The position numbers and the translations under genes are program-made. 64,000 nt of DNA, from positions 1,116,001 through 1,180,000 of the forward strand of contig NZ_CAMZOK010000001.1 in assembly GCF_947331465.1 (NCBI RefSeq), given 5' to 3'. Shown one piece after another: positions 25,811 through 35,484 of the stretch. The notes below the pieces were generated by a model that saw only the letters and a list, made by a program, of their open reading frames with translations, was not told the origin of the DNA and did not search any database. The first letter of the stretch is position 1; each line of letters begins with the position of its first letter. The stretch comes from Shimia sp. Alg240-R146 (GTDB lineage Bacteria; Pseudomonadota; Alphaproteobacteria; Rhodobacterales; Rhodobacteraceae).

Positions 25811-27007
25811 ATGACGCTTGCCAACGGTCAGACCTATCTTGCCATTCCCGGCCCTTCTGTGATGCCGGAGGCGGTGTTGCGCGCCATGCATCGCAGCGCC
25901 CCCAATATCTATGAAGGTGAGCTGATTGACATGACCTATGGCCTGTTGCCGGACCTCAAAATGGTGGCAGGCACGGCCCACGATGTGGCGATCTACCTTG
26001 GCAACGGCCATGCGGCGTGGGAGGCGGCTTTGGCCAACGTGATTGCGCCGGGCGACAAGGTGTTGGTGCCAGCCGCTGGTCGGTTTGGCCACGGCTGGGG
26101 AGAAATGGCAACGGGGCTGGGCGCAGATACTGAAGTGATCGATTTTGGCCGCAGCAGTCCGATTGATCCGGCACGGGTTGCGGAGCGTTTGGCGGCGGAC
26201 AAGGACCACAGCATCAAAGCAGTGCTGGCAGTACATGTGGACACGTCAAGTTCCGCCAAATCCGACATTGCGGCCTTGCGGGCGGCGATGGATGCGGTGG
26301 GGCATCCGGCTTTGTTGATGGCGGACTGTATCGCCTCGCTGGGCTGTGACCGGTTCGAGATGGACGCTTGGGGCGTCGATGTGATGGTGGCGGCCAGCCA
26401 GAAAGGGTTGATGGTGCCGCCGGGGATGGCCTTTGTATTTTTCAACGAAAAGGCGGCGGGCGTGCGCTCGGAGATGGCGCGGGTGAGCCGGTATTGGGAC
26501 TGGCAGCCGCGCGCCAATCCGGAGCTTTATTACGAGTTGTTTTGCGGCACTGCGCCGACGCATCACCTTTATGGGCTGAGGGTGGCACTTGATATGATCA
26601 AGGCCGAAGGCCTTGAGGCGGTCTGGGCGCGGCATGAGACATTGGCGCGGATGATTTGGGCTGCAGGTGACGCTTGGGCCACCGGTGGGCCGTTTGCGTT
26701 GAACATGCCCGACGTTGCGGCGCGCAGTCACGCGGTGACAGCGCTGCGGATTGGCAAGGAAAACGGCACGAGATTGCGGCGGTGGTGTCAGGATCAGGCG
26801 GGGCTGACGCTGGGCATTGGGCTTGGCATGAGCACTGAGGAGGATCCCAAGGGTGACGGGTTTTTCCGGTTCGGCCATATGGGGCATGTGAACGCGCAGA
26901 TGATCCTTGGGCTGTTGGCGACGGTACAGACCGGCATGCAGGTCCTCGACATCCCGTATGGCGCGGGCGCGCTGGAAGCGGCGGCGGATGTGATTGCGGC
27001 GGGCTAG
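25811..27007 (+). CDS. Class V PLP aminotransferase (serine/alanine--glyoxylate type)
   Basis: 398 residues. YLAIPGPSVMPEAVLRAM at the N-terminus, the PLP-binding Asp region LMADCIASLG and the Schiff-base Lys in VAASQKGLMVPPG define class V (AGXT/SgaA) aminotransferases. YYELFCGTAPTHHLYGL and RVSRYWDW are substrate-side segments of the glyoxylate group. It would transfer the amino group of serine or alanine to glyoxylate. AGGAGA lies 9 bp before the ATG. Its TAG and the stop of the small minus-strand gene 27004-27174 share CTAG. Confidence 0.9.
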   Translation: MTLANGQTYLAIPGPSVMPEAVLRAMHRSAPNIYEGELIDMTYGLLPDLKMVAGTAHDVAIYLGNGHAAWEAALANVIAPGDKVLVPAAGRFGHGWGEMATGLGADTEVIDFGRSSPIDPARVAERLAADKDHSIKAVLAVHVDTSSSAKSDIAALRAAMDAVGHPALLMADCIASLGCDRFEMDAWGVDVMVAASQKGLMVPPGMAFVFFNEKAAGVRSEMARVSRYWDWQPRANPELYYELFCGTAPTHHLYGLRVALDMIKAEGLEAVWARHETLARMIWAAGDAWATGGPFALNMPDVAARSHAVTALRIGKENGTRLRRWCQDQAGLTLGIGLGMSTEEDPKGDGFFRFGHMGHVNAQMILGLLATVQTGMQVLDIPYGAGALEAAADVIAAG

Positions 27008-27174
27008 CGGCGGGCGAGGCGATTGATGCCCTGATTCAGGAGCCAGCCTGTCAACAGCACCCAGCCAAAACCGAAAAAGGCCCAAATGGCGGCGAAAATC
27101 CACAAGAGGTTTACCAAACCGAGCACAAGGCAGGTGGTGGTATAATTCTCGACGGGTTGGACCGGTCTGGACAT
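27004..27174 (-). CDS. 56-residue small membrane protein
   Basis: From ATG 27172-27174 with an AAGGAG site 6 bp upstream, 56 codons end at a TAG sharing CTAG with the aminotransferase stop on the other strand. The protein starts MSRPVQPVENYTTTC and has two hydrophobic stretches (LVLGLVNLLWIFAAIWAFF and GWVLLTGWLLN) separated by a Gly-Phe-Gly turn, then a basic tail NRLARR. This is a hairpin-like inner membrane protein with the C-terminus probably cytoplasmic. Strong ribosome site, coding-like composition and a perfect fit into the gap argue that it is real. Function unknown. Confidence 0.75.
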   Translation of the reverse strand: MSRPVQPVENYTTTCLVLGLVNLLWIFAAIWAFFGFGWVLLTGWLLNQGINRLARR

Positions 27175-27271
27175 GGCGCACTCCTTGGTAAGGAGTGTAG
27201 CGTGGAATTCAGATCGCGCGATGCCACATTTTTGTGAGCGCGCGTTCGGGGCTCAAGCCGCAGCCAGCTGC

Positions 27272-28375
27272 TTAGTCCAGCTCGGCCAAAACCTCTTCCA
27301 ATGCCTCGTCAAACAGGGCCAGCGCGTCGGCTGGACCACAGCTGAGCCGGATGCAGCGGTTTTGCGGCGCCACAAAGGGCATGCGCACAAAGACGCCCCG
27401 CGCAACCAGACCATCCAGAATGGCTTTGGCATAGGCGCCGTCGCGACCGCAGTCGATGGCGACAAAATTGGTGGCCGAAGGCAGCGCCTTGAGGCCGTAT
27501 TTCTCGGAGATGCCCGCAATGGTATCGCGTGCCTCGGCCACTTTGGCTTGCGTTTGCGCCAGCCAGTCGGCGTCTTGCAGCGCCGCCAAGGCACCGGCCT
27601 GCGCGGCGCGGTTCAGGCCGAAGTGGTTGCGGATTTTCTCAAAGGCGCGGATGAAGTGTGCCTCTCCGAGCGCATAACCTATGCGCGCGCCGGCCATGCC
27701 GTAGCCTTTGGAAAACGTGCGCATGCGGATCACGCGGTCGTCGTTTATGTCAACCGGTACAGCGGTGCCTTCTGGCGCGAGCTCGATATAAGCTTCGTCA
27801 ATCAACAGCACGCAGCCGTCGGGGATGTTGTCCAACTGCGCGACGATGTCGGCGCCGGTGGACCAGCTGCCCATCGGGTTGTCGGGATTGGCATAGTACA
27901 CCAGTTTGGCGTCGACCTCGGCGGCTTTGGCCAAGAGAGCTGGCAGGTCTTCGGCGTCATCACGATATGGCACGGTGTGCAGCGTGCCGCCGAAACCGGC
28001 GACGTGGTAGTTGAACGTTGGATAGGCGCCTTGAGAGGTGACGACGTTGTCGCCCTCCTCAACCAACAGGCGGACCAGATAGCCAAGCAGCCCATCGATG
28101 CCTTCGCCCACCACGATGTTTTGCGGCGTGACGTCGTGAAACTCGGCGAGTGCGTGGCGCAGGTCGTAGCTTTCGGGATCGGCATACATCCAGATATCGG
28201 ACGCCGCTTTCGTCATCGCCTCAATCGCTTTGGGCGAAGGACCAAAGATGTTTTCATTCGCACCCAAACGGGCAGCAAAGGGGCGCGACATCGCGCGTTC
28301 CTGTGCCTCGGGGCCAACAAAGGGCACGGTGGCGGGCAAGGACAGGGCGAGTTTTGTGTATCGAGGTGTGCTCAT
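27272..28375 (-). CDS. Class I/II PLP aminotransferase, histidinol-phosphate aminotransferase-like
   Basis: 367 residues from ATG 28375. Motifs: RLGANENIFGPSPKAIEAM (HisC-type N-terminus), the Asn/Asp pair in YYANPDNPMGSWS and LLIDEAYIEL, Schiff-base Lys in RTFSKGYGMAGARIGY and the C-terminal Arg in NRCIRLSCGP. HisC-like proteins with this ANENIFG form occur as second copies outside his operons and may use aromatic amino acids. The gene stands alone here (no his genes nearby), so I do not assign hisC. Confidence 0.88.
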   Translation of the reverse strand: MSTPRYTKLALSLPATVPFVGPEAQERAMSRPFAARLGANENIFGPSPKAIEAMTKAASDIWMYADPESYDLRHALAEFHDVTPQNIVVGEGIDGLLGYLVRLLVEEGDNVVTSQGAYPTFNYHVAGFGGTLHTVPYRDDAEDLPALLAKAAEVDAKLVYYANPDNPMGSWSTGADIVAQLDNIPDGCVLLIDEAYIELAPEGTAVPVDINDDRVIRMRTFSKGYGMAGARIGYALGEAHFIRAFEKIRNHFGLNRAAQAGALAALQDADWLAQTQAKVAEARDTIAGISEKYGLKALPSATNFVAIDCGRDGAYAKAILDGLVARGVFVRMPFVAPQNRCIRLSCGPADALALFDEALEEVLAELD

Positions 28376-28498
28376 GACCGTTAAGTGCCGCAACGGCGGT
28401 CGTCGGGCAAGATAAAATGCCCTCACGTCAGGGTGGATTTCCTTGAGGCGGTGGCGAGAGTAGGCTGCAACAAACCTGATCTTAGGAGGAGGCTGCCC

Positions 28499-29290
28499 AT
28501 GGCCCGCGTATCAATCGAAGTCGAAAACCACATCGCTCGTGTCACCCTGACCCGTGGCGACAAGATGAACGCGCTCGACCCGGCGATGCTTGAGGCTATT
28601 GCCGAAGCGGGTGAAAGCCTGATGGAGCGTGACGATGTGCGCGTTGTGGTGTTGTCGGGCGAAGGCGCATCGTTCTGTGCCGGTCTGGACGTGATGAGCT
28701 TTGGCGCGATGGCGGGCGGCAGTCCCGAAGATCTTTTGATGCCGCGCACCCATGGCAACGCGAACCTGTTCCAACAGGTGCCGCTGGTGTGGCGCAAGCT
28801 TCCGATGCCAGTGATCGTTGCTCTGCAAGGTGTGGCCTATGGCGGCGGGTTCCAAATCGCGTTGGGCGCGGATGTGCGGTTCGCGGCGCCGGGCACCAAG
28901 TTTTCGATTATGGAGATGAAGTGGGGCATAGTGCCGGACATGGGCGGCATGGCCTTGTTGCCGCATCTGACGCGGTCCGATGTGATCCGCCGCCTCACGT
29001 ATACAGCGCAATCGTTTGTGGCAGAACAGGCGCTGGAGTGGGGGTTGGTGAGCGAGATCGTGGACGATCCGTTGGCGGCTGCCATGGAATTGGCCGAAGA
29101 GATCGCAGGCAAGAGTCCGTCAGCCATTCGCGCCGCCAAGGCGTTGATCGGATTTGCCGAGGACAACATGGATGATCCCGACGCTGTTTTGCTGGAGGAA
29201 AGCCGTTTGCAAGCGACCCTGATTGGCAAGGCACATCAAATGGAAGTCATTGCGGCCAATATGCAAAAACGTCCGGCCAAGTTTGACTAA
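28499..29290 (+). CDS. Crotonase/enoyl-CoA hydratase family protein
   Basis: 263 residues, with an AGGAGGAGG ribosome site before ATG 28499. Oxyanion hole segments: GASFCAGLDVMSFGAM and GVAYGGGFQIALGADVRF. In hydratases two Glu act. Here the first is replaced by Gln (GGGFQIA, where hydratases have GGCELA), while the second is kept in IMEMKWGIVPD. This pattern is known in isomerase-like members, so dehydration of 3-hydroxyacyl-CoA should not be assumed. A terminator follows at 29350. Divergent from the aminotransferase upstream. Confidence 0.9.
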   Translation: MARVSIEVENHIARVTLTRGDKMNALDPAMLEAIAEAGESLMERDDVRVVVLSGEGASFCAGLDVMSFGAMAGGSPEDLLMPRTHGNANLFQQVPLVWRKLPMPVIVALQGVAYGGGFQIALGADVRFAAPGTKFSIMEMKWGIVPDMGGMALLPHLTRSDVIRRLTYTAQSFVAEQALEWGLVSEIVDDPLAAAMELAEEIAGKSPSAIRAAKALIGFAEDNMDDPDAVLLEESRLQATLIGKAHQMEVIAANMQKRPAKFD

Positions 29291-29349
29291 AGACACTCAA
29301 AGAAATGCGCACCAAGCGTCGTATGGGCGTGGGTGCGGTTCATAAGCCG

Positions 29350-29384
29350 AGGCCGTCAGCAGAAATGCGACGGCCTTTTTCCTT
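29350..29384 (+). terminator. Rho-independent terminator after the crotonase gene
   Basis: AGGCCGTC / GACGGCCT stem with an AGCAGAAATGC loop, then TTTTTCC. Confidence 0.85.
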
Positions 29385-29433
29385 TGAAAGGTAGCGCTGG
29401 GCCTTACCGTAGGGAGAGGCGGGCTTGAGTGGG

Positions 29434-29760
29434 TTACTTCATGAAGTTCAAATAAGCTTCACGTTCGATGTTGTAGGCCAACTCCAGTTTGGTGATCTCT
29501 GCCATCAGGGACTCTTTCGCCTTGGGGTCGATTTCTCGTGAGAGACGACTGCGGGCGGCTTCGATTTGCTCTTTGAGCGGAGCTGGTGATTTGGGCACAC
29601 CGATGCCAGCCTTAATAGTTTGGCTGACCGACGCGCCGCCGCCTGGGATTACATATGTCCTCCGCAACGGTTTGCCCGCGCCGGAGAGGTTATTAAGCTG
29701 ACCCTCAGCTTGCGCTTTGAGGATCTGCCGTTCGATGAGTGCGTTCATGGAGTTTGTCAT
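29434..29760 (-). CDS. DUF1992 (DnaJ-associated) protein, copy 1
   Basis: 108 residues. The N-terminus ALIERQILKAQAEGQLNNLS and the Gly-rich GAGKPL box are the DUF1992 signature, and the C-terminus (ELAYNIEREAYLNFMK) is a conserved helix. DUF1992 is also found at the C-terminus of DnaJ-like proteins such as E. coli YdjE/DJC28 homologues; molecular function is unknown. The middle part (RRTYVIPGGGASVSQTIKAG) differs from copy 2 at 30229-30555, although the ends are well conserved. Both copies are 108 residues on the same strand, 468 bp apart, a likely old tandem duplication. Confidence 0.9.
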   Translation of the reverse strand: MTNSMNALIERQILKAQAEGQLNNLSGAGKPLRRTYVIPGGGASVSQTIKAGIGVPKSPAPLKEQIEAARSRLSREIDPKAKESLMAEITKLELAYNIEREAYLNFMK

Positions 29761-30228
29761 GCCAATGAGTTAGGAGCGAAACGCGTGGCTTTCAAAGGCC
29801 TTAGCATCCGTTCGGCAAGATTTTGCACGGGCCTTTGGCAGGACTTTGAAACCGTTTGGTGCAGGTGGATTGGGGCGGTGTTTTTGATGGCGATATCCCT
29901 CGGAAAGATCATGGATTTTGGGATTTTGAGACACAAGAGAGAGGTGTCGCGCGGTGCATATCAGCGCAATTAATTAACTGAAAAATTACAATTTTTCGCA
30001 ACAAATTTGCTTGCGCCGCCCTTTATGTCTGCAAAGTTTGGAATTGCGGCCATGGACGATCTTCGCGCGGAGATTCCTCTGGATCTTACAACTGTGACAT
30101 TGTGCCCATGTGCCCAAATCCGCCGATGATGGGCGCAAATTTTCTCATGTTGTTTGCATGCCTGACAAGGCGCGTATCGTGCGCTGAAAGGTTCAAAATC
30201 TGACAGGTTGTTGGGGCGGTTGGTGGAA
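29761..30228. other. 468-bp AT-rich gap between the DUF1992 paralogues, with a perfect palindrome
   Basis: No gene found. Positions 29980-29997 form GAAAAATT-AC-AATTTTTC, an 8-bp perfect inverted repeat next to AATTAATTAA. The gap is clearly more AT-rich than its surroundings. Promoter elements for copy 1 (29434-29760) should lie here. The sequence does not match a regulator site I can name with confidence. Confidence 0.5.
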
Positions 30229-30555
30229 TTACTTCAAAAAATTCCTGTATGCTTCGCGCTCGACATTGTATTCCAATTCTAGCAGCGAAACCTTCGTCAT
30301 CAGCGCCTTTTTCTCGGCAGGATCAGATGTTTTCTTAAGCTCCTCGCGGGCTTTATCCAAACGTTCCTTGAGGGTGAATTGCCGCGGCTTTACGCCTGCG
30401 CTGGCCATCATTGCATGGCCAACCGATGCCACAGATGTCTGTAACCCCGAATGCTTGTCGAGTGGTTTTCCCGCGCCGGACAGATTGTCCAGCTTTCCTT
30501 GAAGCTGGGCTTGCCGGATCTGGCGTTCGATGAGTGCGTCAAAAGAAGGTGCCAT
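30229..30555 (-). CDS. DUF1992 (DnaJ-associated) protein, copy 2
   Basis: 108 residues, paralogue of the copy at 29434-29760. It shares the ALIERQIRQAQLQGKLDNLS start, the GAGKPL box, a KKALMTKVSLLELEYN segment and the EREAYRNFLK end. The middle (LDKHSGLQTSVASVGHAMMA) is unrelated to that of copy 1. A duplicated ATGATATGGTATGGC-type stretch lies around its start codon. It ends 38 bp... upstream is valS on the same strand, whose stop is at 30597, so read-through from valS is possible. Confidence 0.9.
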   Translation of the reverse strand: MAPSFDALIERQIRQAQLQGKLDNLSGAGKPLDKHSGLQTSVASVGHAMMASAGVKPRQFTLKERLDKAREELKKTSDPAEKKALMTKVSLLELEYNVEREAYRNFLK

Positions 30556-30596
30556 ACCAAATGATATGGTATGGCACGCGTTTTTTGCAACTTTTC

Positions 30597-33500
30597 CTAG
30601 TCTAGCTCAGCGAGTTTGTTCAGAGCGGCCTGAATTTTGGCCTCTTCTTCTTCGCGCGCGGCGAGGTTTGCGCGGGCTTCGACCACCACTTCATCCGGCG
30701 CGGAGGCGACGAATTTCGGGTTGTTGAGACGACCGCGCAGCCCACCAAGTTCCTTAGCGAGTTTGCCGAGGCCTTTTTCAAGGCGGGCTTTCTCGGCATC
30801 GATGTCGATGATGTCGGCCAGCGGCAGACCCAAGGTGGCGCCGTCCACGGCGACTGTGGCCGTGCCTTTGGGGAAAGCGTCGACTTCGGTCATGGACACC
30901 ACGCGGGCGATCTTGAAGATCAGCGCTTCGTTGCTCTTGAGCGCCGCGCGGTTCTGGTCGGTGATGTCGTTGACGACCACGTCGATTTTGGCGCCGGCGT
31001 TTACGCCCATCTGGGCGCGCACCGAGCGGATCTGATCGATCACCGAAATGACCCAGTTCATCTCGCGGTCGGCATCGGCGTTGACGAAATCTGCCGCCGT
31101 GTAGGTCGGCCAATCGGCGTGCACCAGCATCTTTTCACGATCGCCCAACTCGCCCCACAGCTCTTCGGTGATGAAGGGCATGATGGGGTGCAGCATGATC
31201 AGACATTGATCGATCACCCAGCGCATAGTGGCTTTGGTTTCGGCCACAGCGGCGGCGTCTTCCGCGCCAAACAACGGCTTGGAGAATTCCACATACCAGT
31301 CGCAGACCTTGCCCCAGACAAAGGCATAAAGCCCGTTGGCGGCGTCGTTGAAGCGGAAGCTTTCGAGTGCGGCGTCGACCTCTTCGCGAACTTTGGCGGT
31401 TTCGCCGATGATCCAGAGGTTGGCGGTTTGTGTCAGTTGCTCGCCGGACCACGCGGTCACGTCGTCTTCAAACACGCCGTTCATTTCGGCAAACCGCGCG
31501 GCGTTCCAAAGCTTGGTGCCGAAATTGCGGTAGCCCGCGATGCGCTGCATGTCGAGTTTGAGAACGCCACCCAAAGCCGCCATGGCGGCCGAGGAGAAGC
31601 GCAGCGCGTCGGCGCCGTATTCGTCGATGATCTCCAGCGGGTCCATGACGTTGCCGGTGGATTTGGACATCTTCTTGCCTTTGGCATCGCGCACGAGGCC
31701 ATGCAGGTAAACGGTGTCGAACGGGATTTGATCCACGACGGCCAACTGCATCATCATCATGCGGGCAACCCAGAAGAACAGGATGTCCTGACCGGTGACC
31801 AGCGTGGAGGTCGGGAAGTATTTTTCCAACTCCGGCGTATTGTCGGGCCAGCCGAGGGTGCCGATGGGCCAGAGGCCGGAGGAGAACCAAGTGTCGAGCA
31901 CGTCGGGGTCGCGGGTTAGCGCGATCGGGTCCGACTTGTAAGCGGCTGCGATGATTGCATTGGTCGCGTCATCGCGTTCCGCGTACTGCTCCTCAGAATC
32001 GTGATATCGACTCTGATAGTGATCGCGCGCAAGTTCGACGGCCTCTGCCTCTGTTACGGCGCAAAAATGCGTGCCGTCTGGCCCATACCAAACCGGAATC
32101 TGGTGACCCCACCACAGCTGGCGCGAGATGCACCAGGGCTCGATGTTTTCCAGCCAGTGGTAGTAGGTTTTCTCACCCGACTCCGGCAGGATTTTCACGG
32201 TGCCGTCGCGCACAGCATCGAGCGCGGGGCCGACGATTTTGTCGGTTTCCACAAACCATTGATCGGTCAGCATCGGCTCGATGACCACTTTGGAGCGGTC
32301 ACCAAAGGGCTGCATGACGGGTTTGTTTTCCACGTAAGGCACGGTCTGCGTGACCTCGGACGTGTTGCCGTCCTCATCCTTGACCGTCGTGGTCTCGGTG
32401 GTCATCACCGCGAGGCCTTCGTCGGTGATTTGCTGAACCACCAGTTTGCGCGCCTCAAAGCGGTCCAGACCACGGATGTCTTCAGGCACGAGGTTCACGG
32501 CGTCGGCTTCTGGAACGCTCAGTGTCTTCTCACCCTTGGCCACAGCCATGGCGATGGTCGCGGCAGCATCATAGCTGTCGCCATCCGCCCGCATCGCGCC
32601 TTTGGTGTCCATCAGGCGGTACATCGGGATGCCGCCGCGCTTGGCGACCTGGTAGTCGTTGAAGTCATGCGCGCCGGTGATCTTCACCGCGCCGGAGCCG
32701 AAGTCTTTGTCGGGGTAGTCGTCGGTGATGATCGGGATCAGGCGGCGGTGCTCTTTGGGGCCGACCGGAATTTCGCAGAGTTTGCCCACGATGGGCGCAT
32801 AACGTTCGTCCGAGGGGTGCACAGCAACTGCGCCATCACCAAGCATCGTCTCGGGACGCGTTGTAGCGATGGAGATATAGTCGCGGGTTTCGCGCAGTGT
32901 CTCGTTTCCGTCTTCGTCTTTCTCGACATATTCATAGGTCGCCCCGCCCGCGAGCGGGTATTTGAAGTGCCACATGTGACCGGCGACTTCGATGTTTTCT
33001 ACTTCGAGGTCAGAGATCGCAGTTTCAAAATGCGGGTCCCAGTTTACGAGGCGTTTGCCGCGATAGATGAGACCTTTGTTGTACATCTCGACAAAGACCT
33101 TGAGCACGGCGTCGTGGAAGTTGCCGCCAGCCACGTCAGCAGGCGCGCCGGGCGCGCCGGACATGGTGAAAGCTTCGCGGTCCCAATCACAGGACGCGCC
33201 AAGGCGCTTAAGCTGGTTGATGATGGTGCCGCCGCTTTCGGCTTTCCAGTCCCAGACTTTTTCAAGGAATTTTTCGCGGCCCAATTCGGCACGGGACGGC
33301 TGCCCGGTCTCGGCCAGCTTGCGCTCGACAACCATTTGGGTGGCGATCCCCGCGTGGTCGGTGCCCGGCTGCCAAAGGGTGTCAAAGCCCTGCATGCGTT
33401 TCCAGCGCATCAGGATGTCCTGAAGCGTGTTGTTAAACGCGTGACCGATGTGCAGAACGCCAGTGACATTCGGCGGCGGGATCATGATGCAATAGGTGGA

Positions 33501-33608
33501 CGCACCTGGTTTGGCATTCGCGCCTGCGGTGAAGCAGCCTGCTTTTTCCCAAGCGTTATAAAGCCGGCCTTCGGCCTCGGCTGCGTTGAAGGTTTTTTCC
33601 ATCGCCAT
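30597..33608 (-). CDS. valS: Valyl-tRNA synthetase
   Basis: 1003 residues from ATG 33608 (a second in-frame ATG is at 33602); the frame is open 36 codons further up but unlike the family. Class Ia motifs: the HIGH box in [14 protein letters not shown] and KMSKS in [15 protein letters not shown]. The editing (CP1) domain has [15 protein letters not shown], the anticodon-binding domain follows, and the C-terminal ~70 residues are the ValS coiled coil ([20 protein letters not shown], then [20 protein letters not shown]). It charges tRNA-Val and removes Thr by editing. Stop lies 41 bp before the DUF1992 copy 2 start. Confidence 0.98.
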   Translation of the reverse strand: MAMEKTFNAAEAEGRLYNAWEKAGCFTAGANAKPGASTYCIMIPPPNVTGVLHIGHAFNNTLQDILMRWKRMQGFDTLWQPGTDHAGIATQMVVERKLAETGQPSRAELGREKFLEKVWDWKAESGGTIINQLKRLGASCDWDREAFTMSGAPGAPADVAGGNFHDAVLKVFVEMYNKGLIYRGKRLVNWDPHFETAISDLEVENIEVAGHMWHFKYPLAGGATYEYVEKDEDGNETLRETRDYISIATTRPETMLGDGAVAVHPSDERYAPIVGKLCEIPVGPKEHRRLIPIITDDYPDKDFGSGAVKITGAHDFNDYQVAKRGGIPMYRLMDTKGAMRADGDSYDAAATIAMAVAKGEKTLSVPEADAVNLVPEDIRGLDRFEARKLVVQQITDEGLAVMTTETTTVKDEDGNTSEVTQTVPYVENKPVMQPFGDRSKVVIEPMLTDQWFVETDKIVGPALDAVRDGTVKILPESGEKTYYHWLENIEPWCISRQLWWGHQIPVWYGPDGTHFCAVTEAEAVELARDHYQSRYHDSEEQYAERDDATNAIIAAAYKSDPIALTRDPDVLDTWFSSGLWPIGTLGWPDNTPELEKYFPTSTLVTGQDILFFWVARMMMMQLAVVDQIPFDTVYLHGLVRDAKGKKMSKSTGNVMDPLEIIDEYGADALRFSSAAMAALGGVLKLDMQRIAGYRNFGTKLWNAARFAEMNGVFEDDVTAWSGEQLTQTANLWIIGETAKVREEVDAALESFRFNDAANGLYAFVWGKVCDWYVEFSKPLFGAEDAAAVAETKATMRWVIDQCLIMLHPIMPFITEELWGELGDREKMLVHADWPTYTAADFVNADADREMNWVISVIDQIRSVRAQMGVNAGAKIDVVVNDITDQNRAALKSNEALIFKIARVVSMTEVDAFPKGTATVAVDGATLGLPLADIIDIDAEKARLEKGLGKLAKELGGLRGRLNNPKFVASAPDEVVVEARANLAAREEEEAKIQAALNKLAELD

Positions 33609-33896
33609 CGGTCTTGATCCCTTTATCCGGTCGCGCCTGTCTCTAGCGAAAGCAGAGCCAAAGGGGAAGCGCGAAGGGCGGGGTTTGAGAGCAAGATTGT
33701 TGAGGTGGAGCTTCACGAGCAGTGATGAGCTTGTTTGAGGGCGCGGCGCAGTGGGTATTTTGGCCGGCGCCTCATGCGCGGTCGTTGCGACGGCGGGTGG
33801 GTCGAAAGTAGGGAATCCATATCTTGAGCCACCGGCACCTCATGCTAAGTTTCGCCAATTGTTAAAGACTTTTGAGACTTGGAATTGAGGGGCGTG

Positions 33897-34433
33897 ATGG
33901 CCACAAATAGCCGGCGCGGGCCGAGCAAAGCGGATCGTGTGCGGCATGAAGCGCGTAAGGAGCAGCGCAACAACACTTTTGTGGGGTGTGTGCTTTTGAT
34001 CGTTGCTGCGTTGCTCGCAATTGGCGTGAGCTTTCTGAACAACGAAGCGAGGAGGCTCGATGCCAATGGTGTGGCAACCGTTGGCACGGTGATCTCGGTG
34101 AACAGCGGTGTGAAGTCACAAGGGACAGAAGACGAGTATTTCCTTGAGGTCGGATTTTCCTTTCCGTTGGAAAGTGGCGAGGTGTTCTTCAACGACAAGC
34201 GGATCACCAGCGAGACGTCAGTGATTCAAAACCCGTTTGGCGCGCAAGGGGATCAGTTTAACATCCGCTACCTGCGCGACAGGCCGGCAGTTTATGAACT
34301 GGGCGCGGGGAGGTTCAGCGATCAAGCGCGCGTGTATTTTTGGCTGGCGGTATGTTGTGGGCTTGTGGGCGCCGGGATGGCGGGTTTGGCGCAGTGGCGC
34401 ATACGCCAATTGGACAAGGAGAGCACGGCATGA
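33897..34433 (+). CDS. DUF3592 membrane protein
   Basis: 178 residues from ATG 33897 (GAGGGG upstream). A short basic N-terminus (RRGPSKADRVRHEARKEQRN) precedes TM1 (FVGCVLLIVAALLAIGVSF), then a beta-rich DUF3592 domain (ANGVATVGTVISVNSGVKSQ, then EVGFSFPLESGEVFF and DQFNIRYLRDRPAVYEL) and TM2 (VYFWLAVCCGLVGAGMAGLA). Function unknown; such proteins are usually periplasm-facing with two TM anchors. Stop overlaps the ATG of the next gene (ATGA). Confidence 0.8.
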   Translation: MATNSRRGPSKADRVRHEARKEQRNNTFVGCVLLIVAALLAIGVSFLNNEARRLDANGVATVGTVISVNSGVKSQGTEDEYFLEVGFSFPLESGEVFFNDKRITSETSVIQNPFGAQGDQFNIRYLRDRPAVYELGAGRFSDQARVYFWLAVCCGLVGAGMAGLAQWRIRQLDKESTA

Positions 34434-34801
34434 CGGAGCCACGTGAACCGACATGGGTCCGCTATTACTCTTGGCAGCTGCGATCCATGGAAGAGCTGAC
34501 AAAAGCGACGCGGGCAGATTGGCGGCAAGCTGCAGCGGATGGGGCTGTGGTGTGTTTTTGGGCCCTTGCCCTTATTGTGGCGATGGTCTTGTTGATCTGG
34601 GGCTGGGACGTGGGGCCAAACGGGTCACGGACGGAGCCGCTGTCGGGGTGGTGGTCCATTCTGGGTGGCGGTCTTGCAGTGATGGGGCTGTCAGGGTTGG
34701 CGTTGTGGCGCTACGGGCGTTTGGCGAGCGCGCGGTATGAGCGGCGACAAGAATTGAGGGCCGTGAAAACACGCGGCAAAGCCAAGAAAAAAGCAGGCTG
34801 A
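34430..34801 (+). CDS. Small membrane protein coupled to the DUF3592 gene
   Basis: 123 residues. An amphipathic start (TWVRYYSWQLRSMEELTKAT) precedes TM1 (GAVVCFWALALIVAMVLLIW), a short loop, TM2 (WWSILGGGLAVMGLSGLALW) and a long basic tail ending KTRGKAKKKAG, which should face the cytoplasm. The 4-bp overlap with the DUF3592 gene implies joint synthesis and probably interaction. I do not recognise a named family. Confidence 0.75.
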   Translation: MTEPREPTWVRYYSWQLRSMEELTKATRADWRQAAADGAVVCFWALALIVAMVLLIWGWDVGPNGSRTEPLSGWWSILGGGLAVMGLSGLALWRYGRLASARYERRQELRAVKTRGKAKKKAG

Positions 34802-34845
34802 CATTTGGTCGTTCGCTTTAACCGCCTGCGGCGTCAGATGCCGCG

Positions 34846-35484
34846 TCAGGCGCGGGAAGCGGCAACTTTTGCGTCCGTAAGCGGGGCGCGGACGCCGGTC
34901 TGGATCACTGTTGGATCATAAGCCTGCCGGTCAAAGACCTCTCGTACCATGGGGGCAAAGAATTCGATGGGCTTGGTGACATAGTCTGGGTCGAAACTGG
35001 CCTGATCCCAACGTTCACAGAAGGTTTCGTTGTCGTCGAAATAGGGATGGCCGCGGTGGCGTTCGCGTTTGTTTTGGTCAAAGCCGTCAAGGTGTTGGCC
35101 GTAGTAGACCATTTGGAAATCGCCGTGGGTTTGCACAACCCAAGTGCATTGCTCGCGCACAAAGGGTTTCAGAATGGTGGCGGCGTATTCGTCGTGATTG
35201 TAAGGCGCATAGATGTCGCCGATGTCGTGCAGCAACGCCGCGACCACCCAGTCGATGTCGGCACCGTCATTCCACGCTCGGGTGGCGGATTGCAACGAAT
35301 GGCCCAAGCGGGTGATCTGGTATCCCGACAGGCTTTCATCCAGCTCCACCAGCGCCTTGAGCAGGCGGTCAGCAGTGTGCCGCGTGTGGTCGATTTCCAG
35401 CGCGTTGAGGAATTCGTATTCGTCTTTGGTGCCGTCTTTCATCTGTGTGAAGTCGACGCGGTCCATTTTTGGCGTGTCCGTCAT
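34846..35484 (-). CDS. HD-domain protein with PhnZ-like mixed-valent diiron oxygenase ligand set
   Basis: 212 residues. A standard HD phosphohydrolase reading is possible, but the metal ligands match the oxygenase PhnZ: His62 (LGHSLQ), His86-Asp87 (LLHDIGD), His97, His120 (QTHGDF) and Asp160 (RWDQASFD). The 24-residue spacing between the first two is the same as PhnZ (34 to 58). PhnZ uses O2 to split the C-P bond of a 1-hydroxyphosphonate. The PhnZ lid residues (Tyr24 and Glu27) are not matched at the aligned places (Leu52, Tyr55), so the substrate may differ. It starts in a 4-bp overlap with the PhyH gene upstream. Confidence 0.85.
   Translation of the reverse strand: MTDTPKMDRVDFTQMKDGTKDEYEFLNALEIDHTRHTADRLLKALVELDESLSGYQITRLGHSLQSATRAWNDGADIDWVVAALLHDIGDIYAPYNHDEYAATILKPFVREQCTWVVQTHGDFQMVYYGQHLDGFDQNKRERHRGHPYFDDNETFCERWDQASFDPDYVTKPIEFFAPMVREVFDRQAYDPTVIQTGVRAPLTDAKVAASRA

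Noticed and set aside
27272-28375. Assigning hisC to the aminotransferase
   Set aside because: Motifs fit the HisC group but no his genes are present and paralogues with other substrates are common.
29971-30000. CtrA or FNR site in the AT-rich palindrome
   Set aside because: TTAA-N7-TTAA is not met exactly, and FNR TTGAT-N4-ATCAA is absent; left as an unexplained inverted repeat.
32001-33617. 538-codon plus-strand frame opposite valS
   Set aside because: Antisense shadow; valS motifs on the minus strand are decisive.
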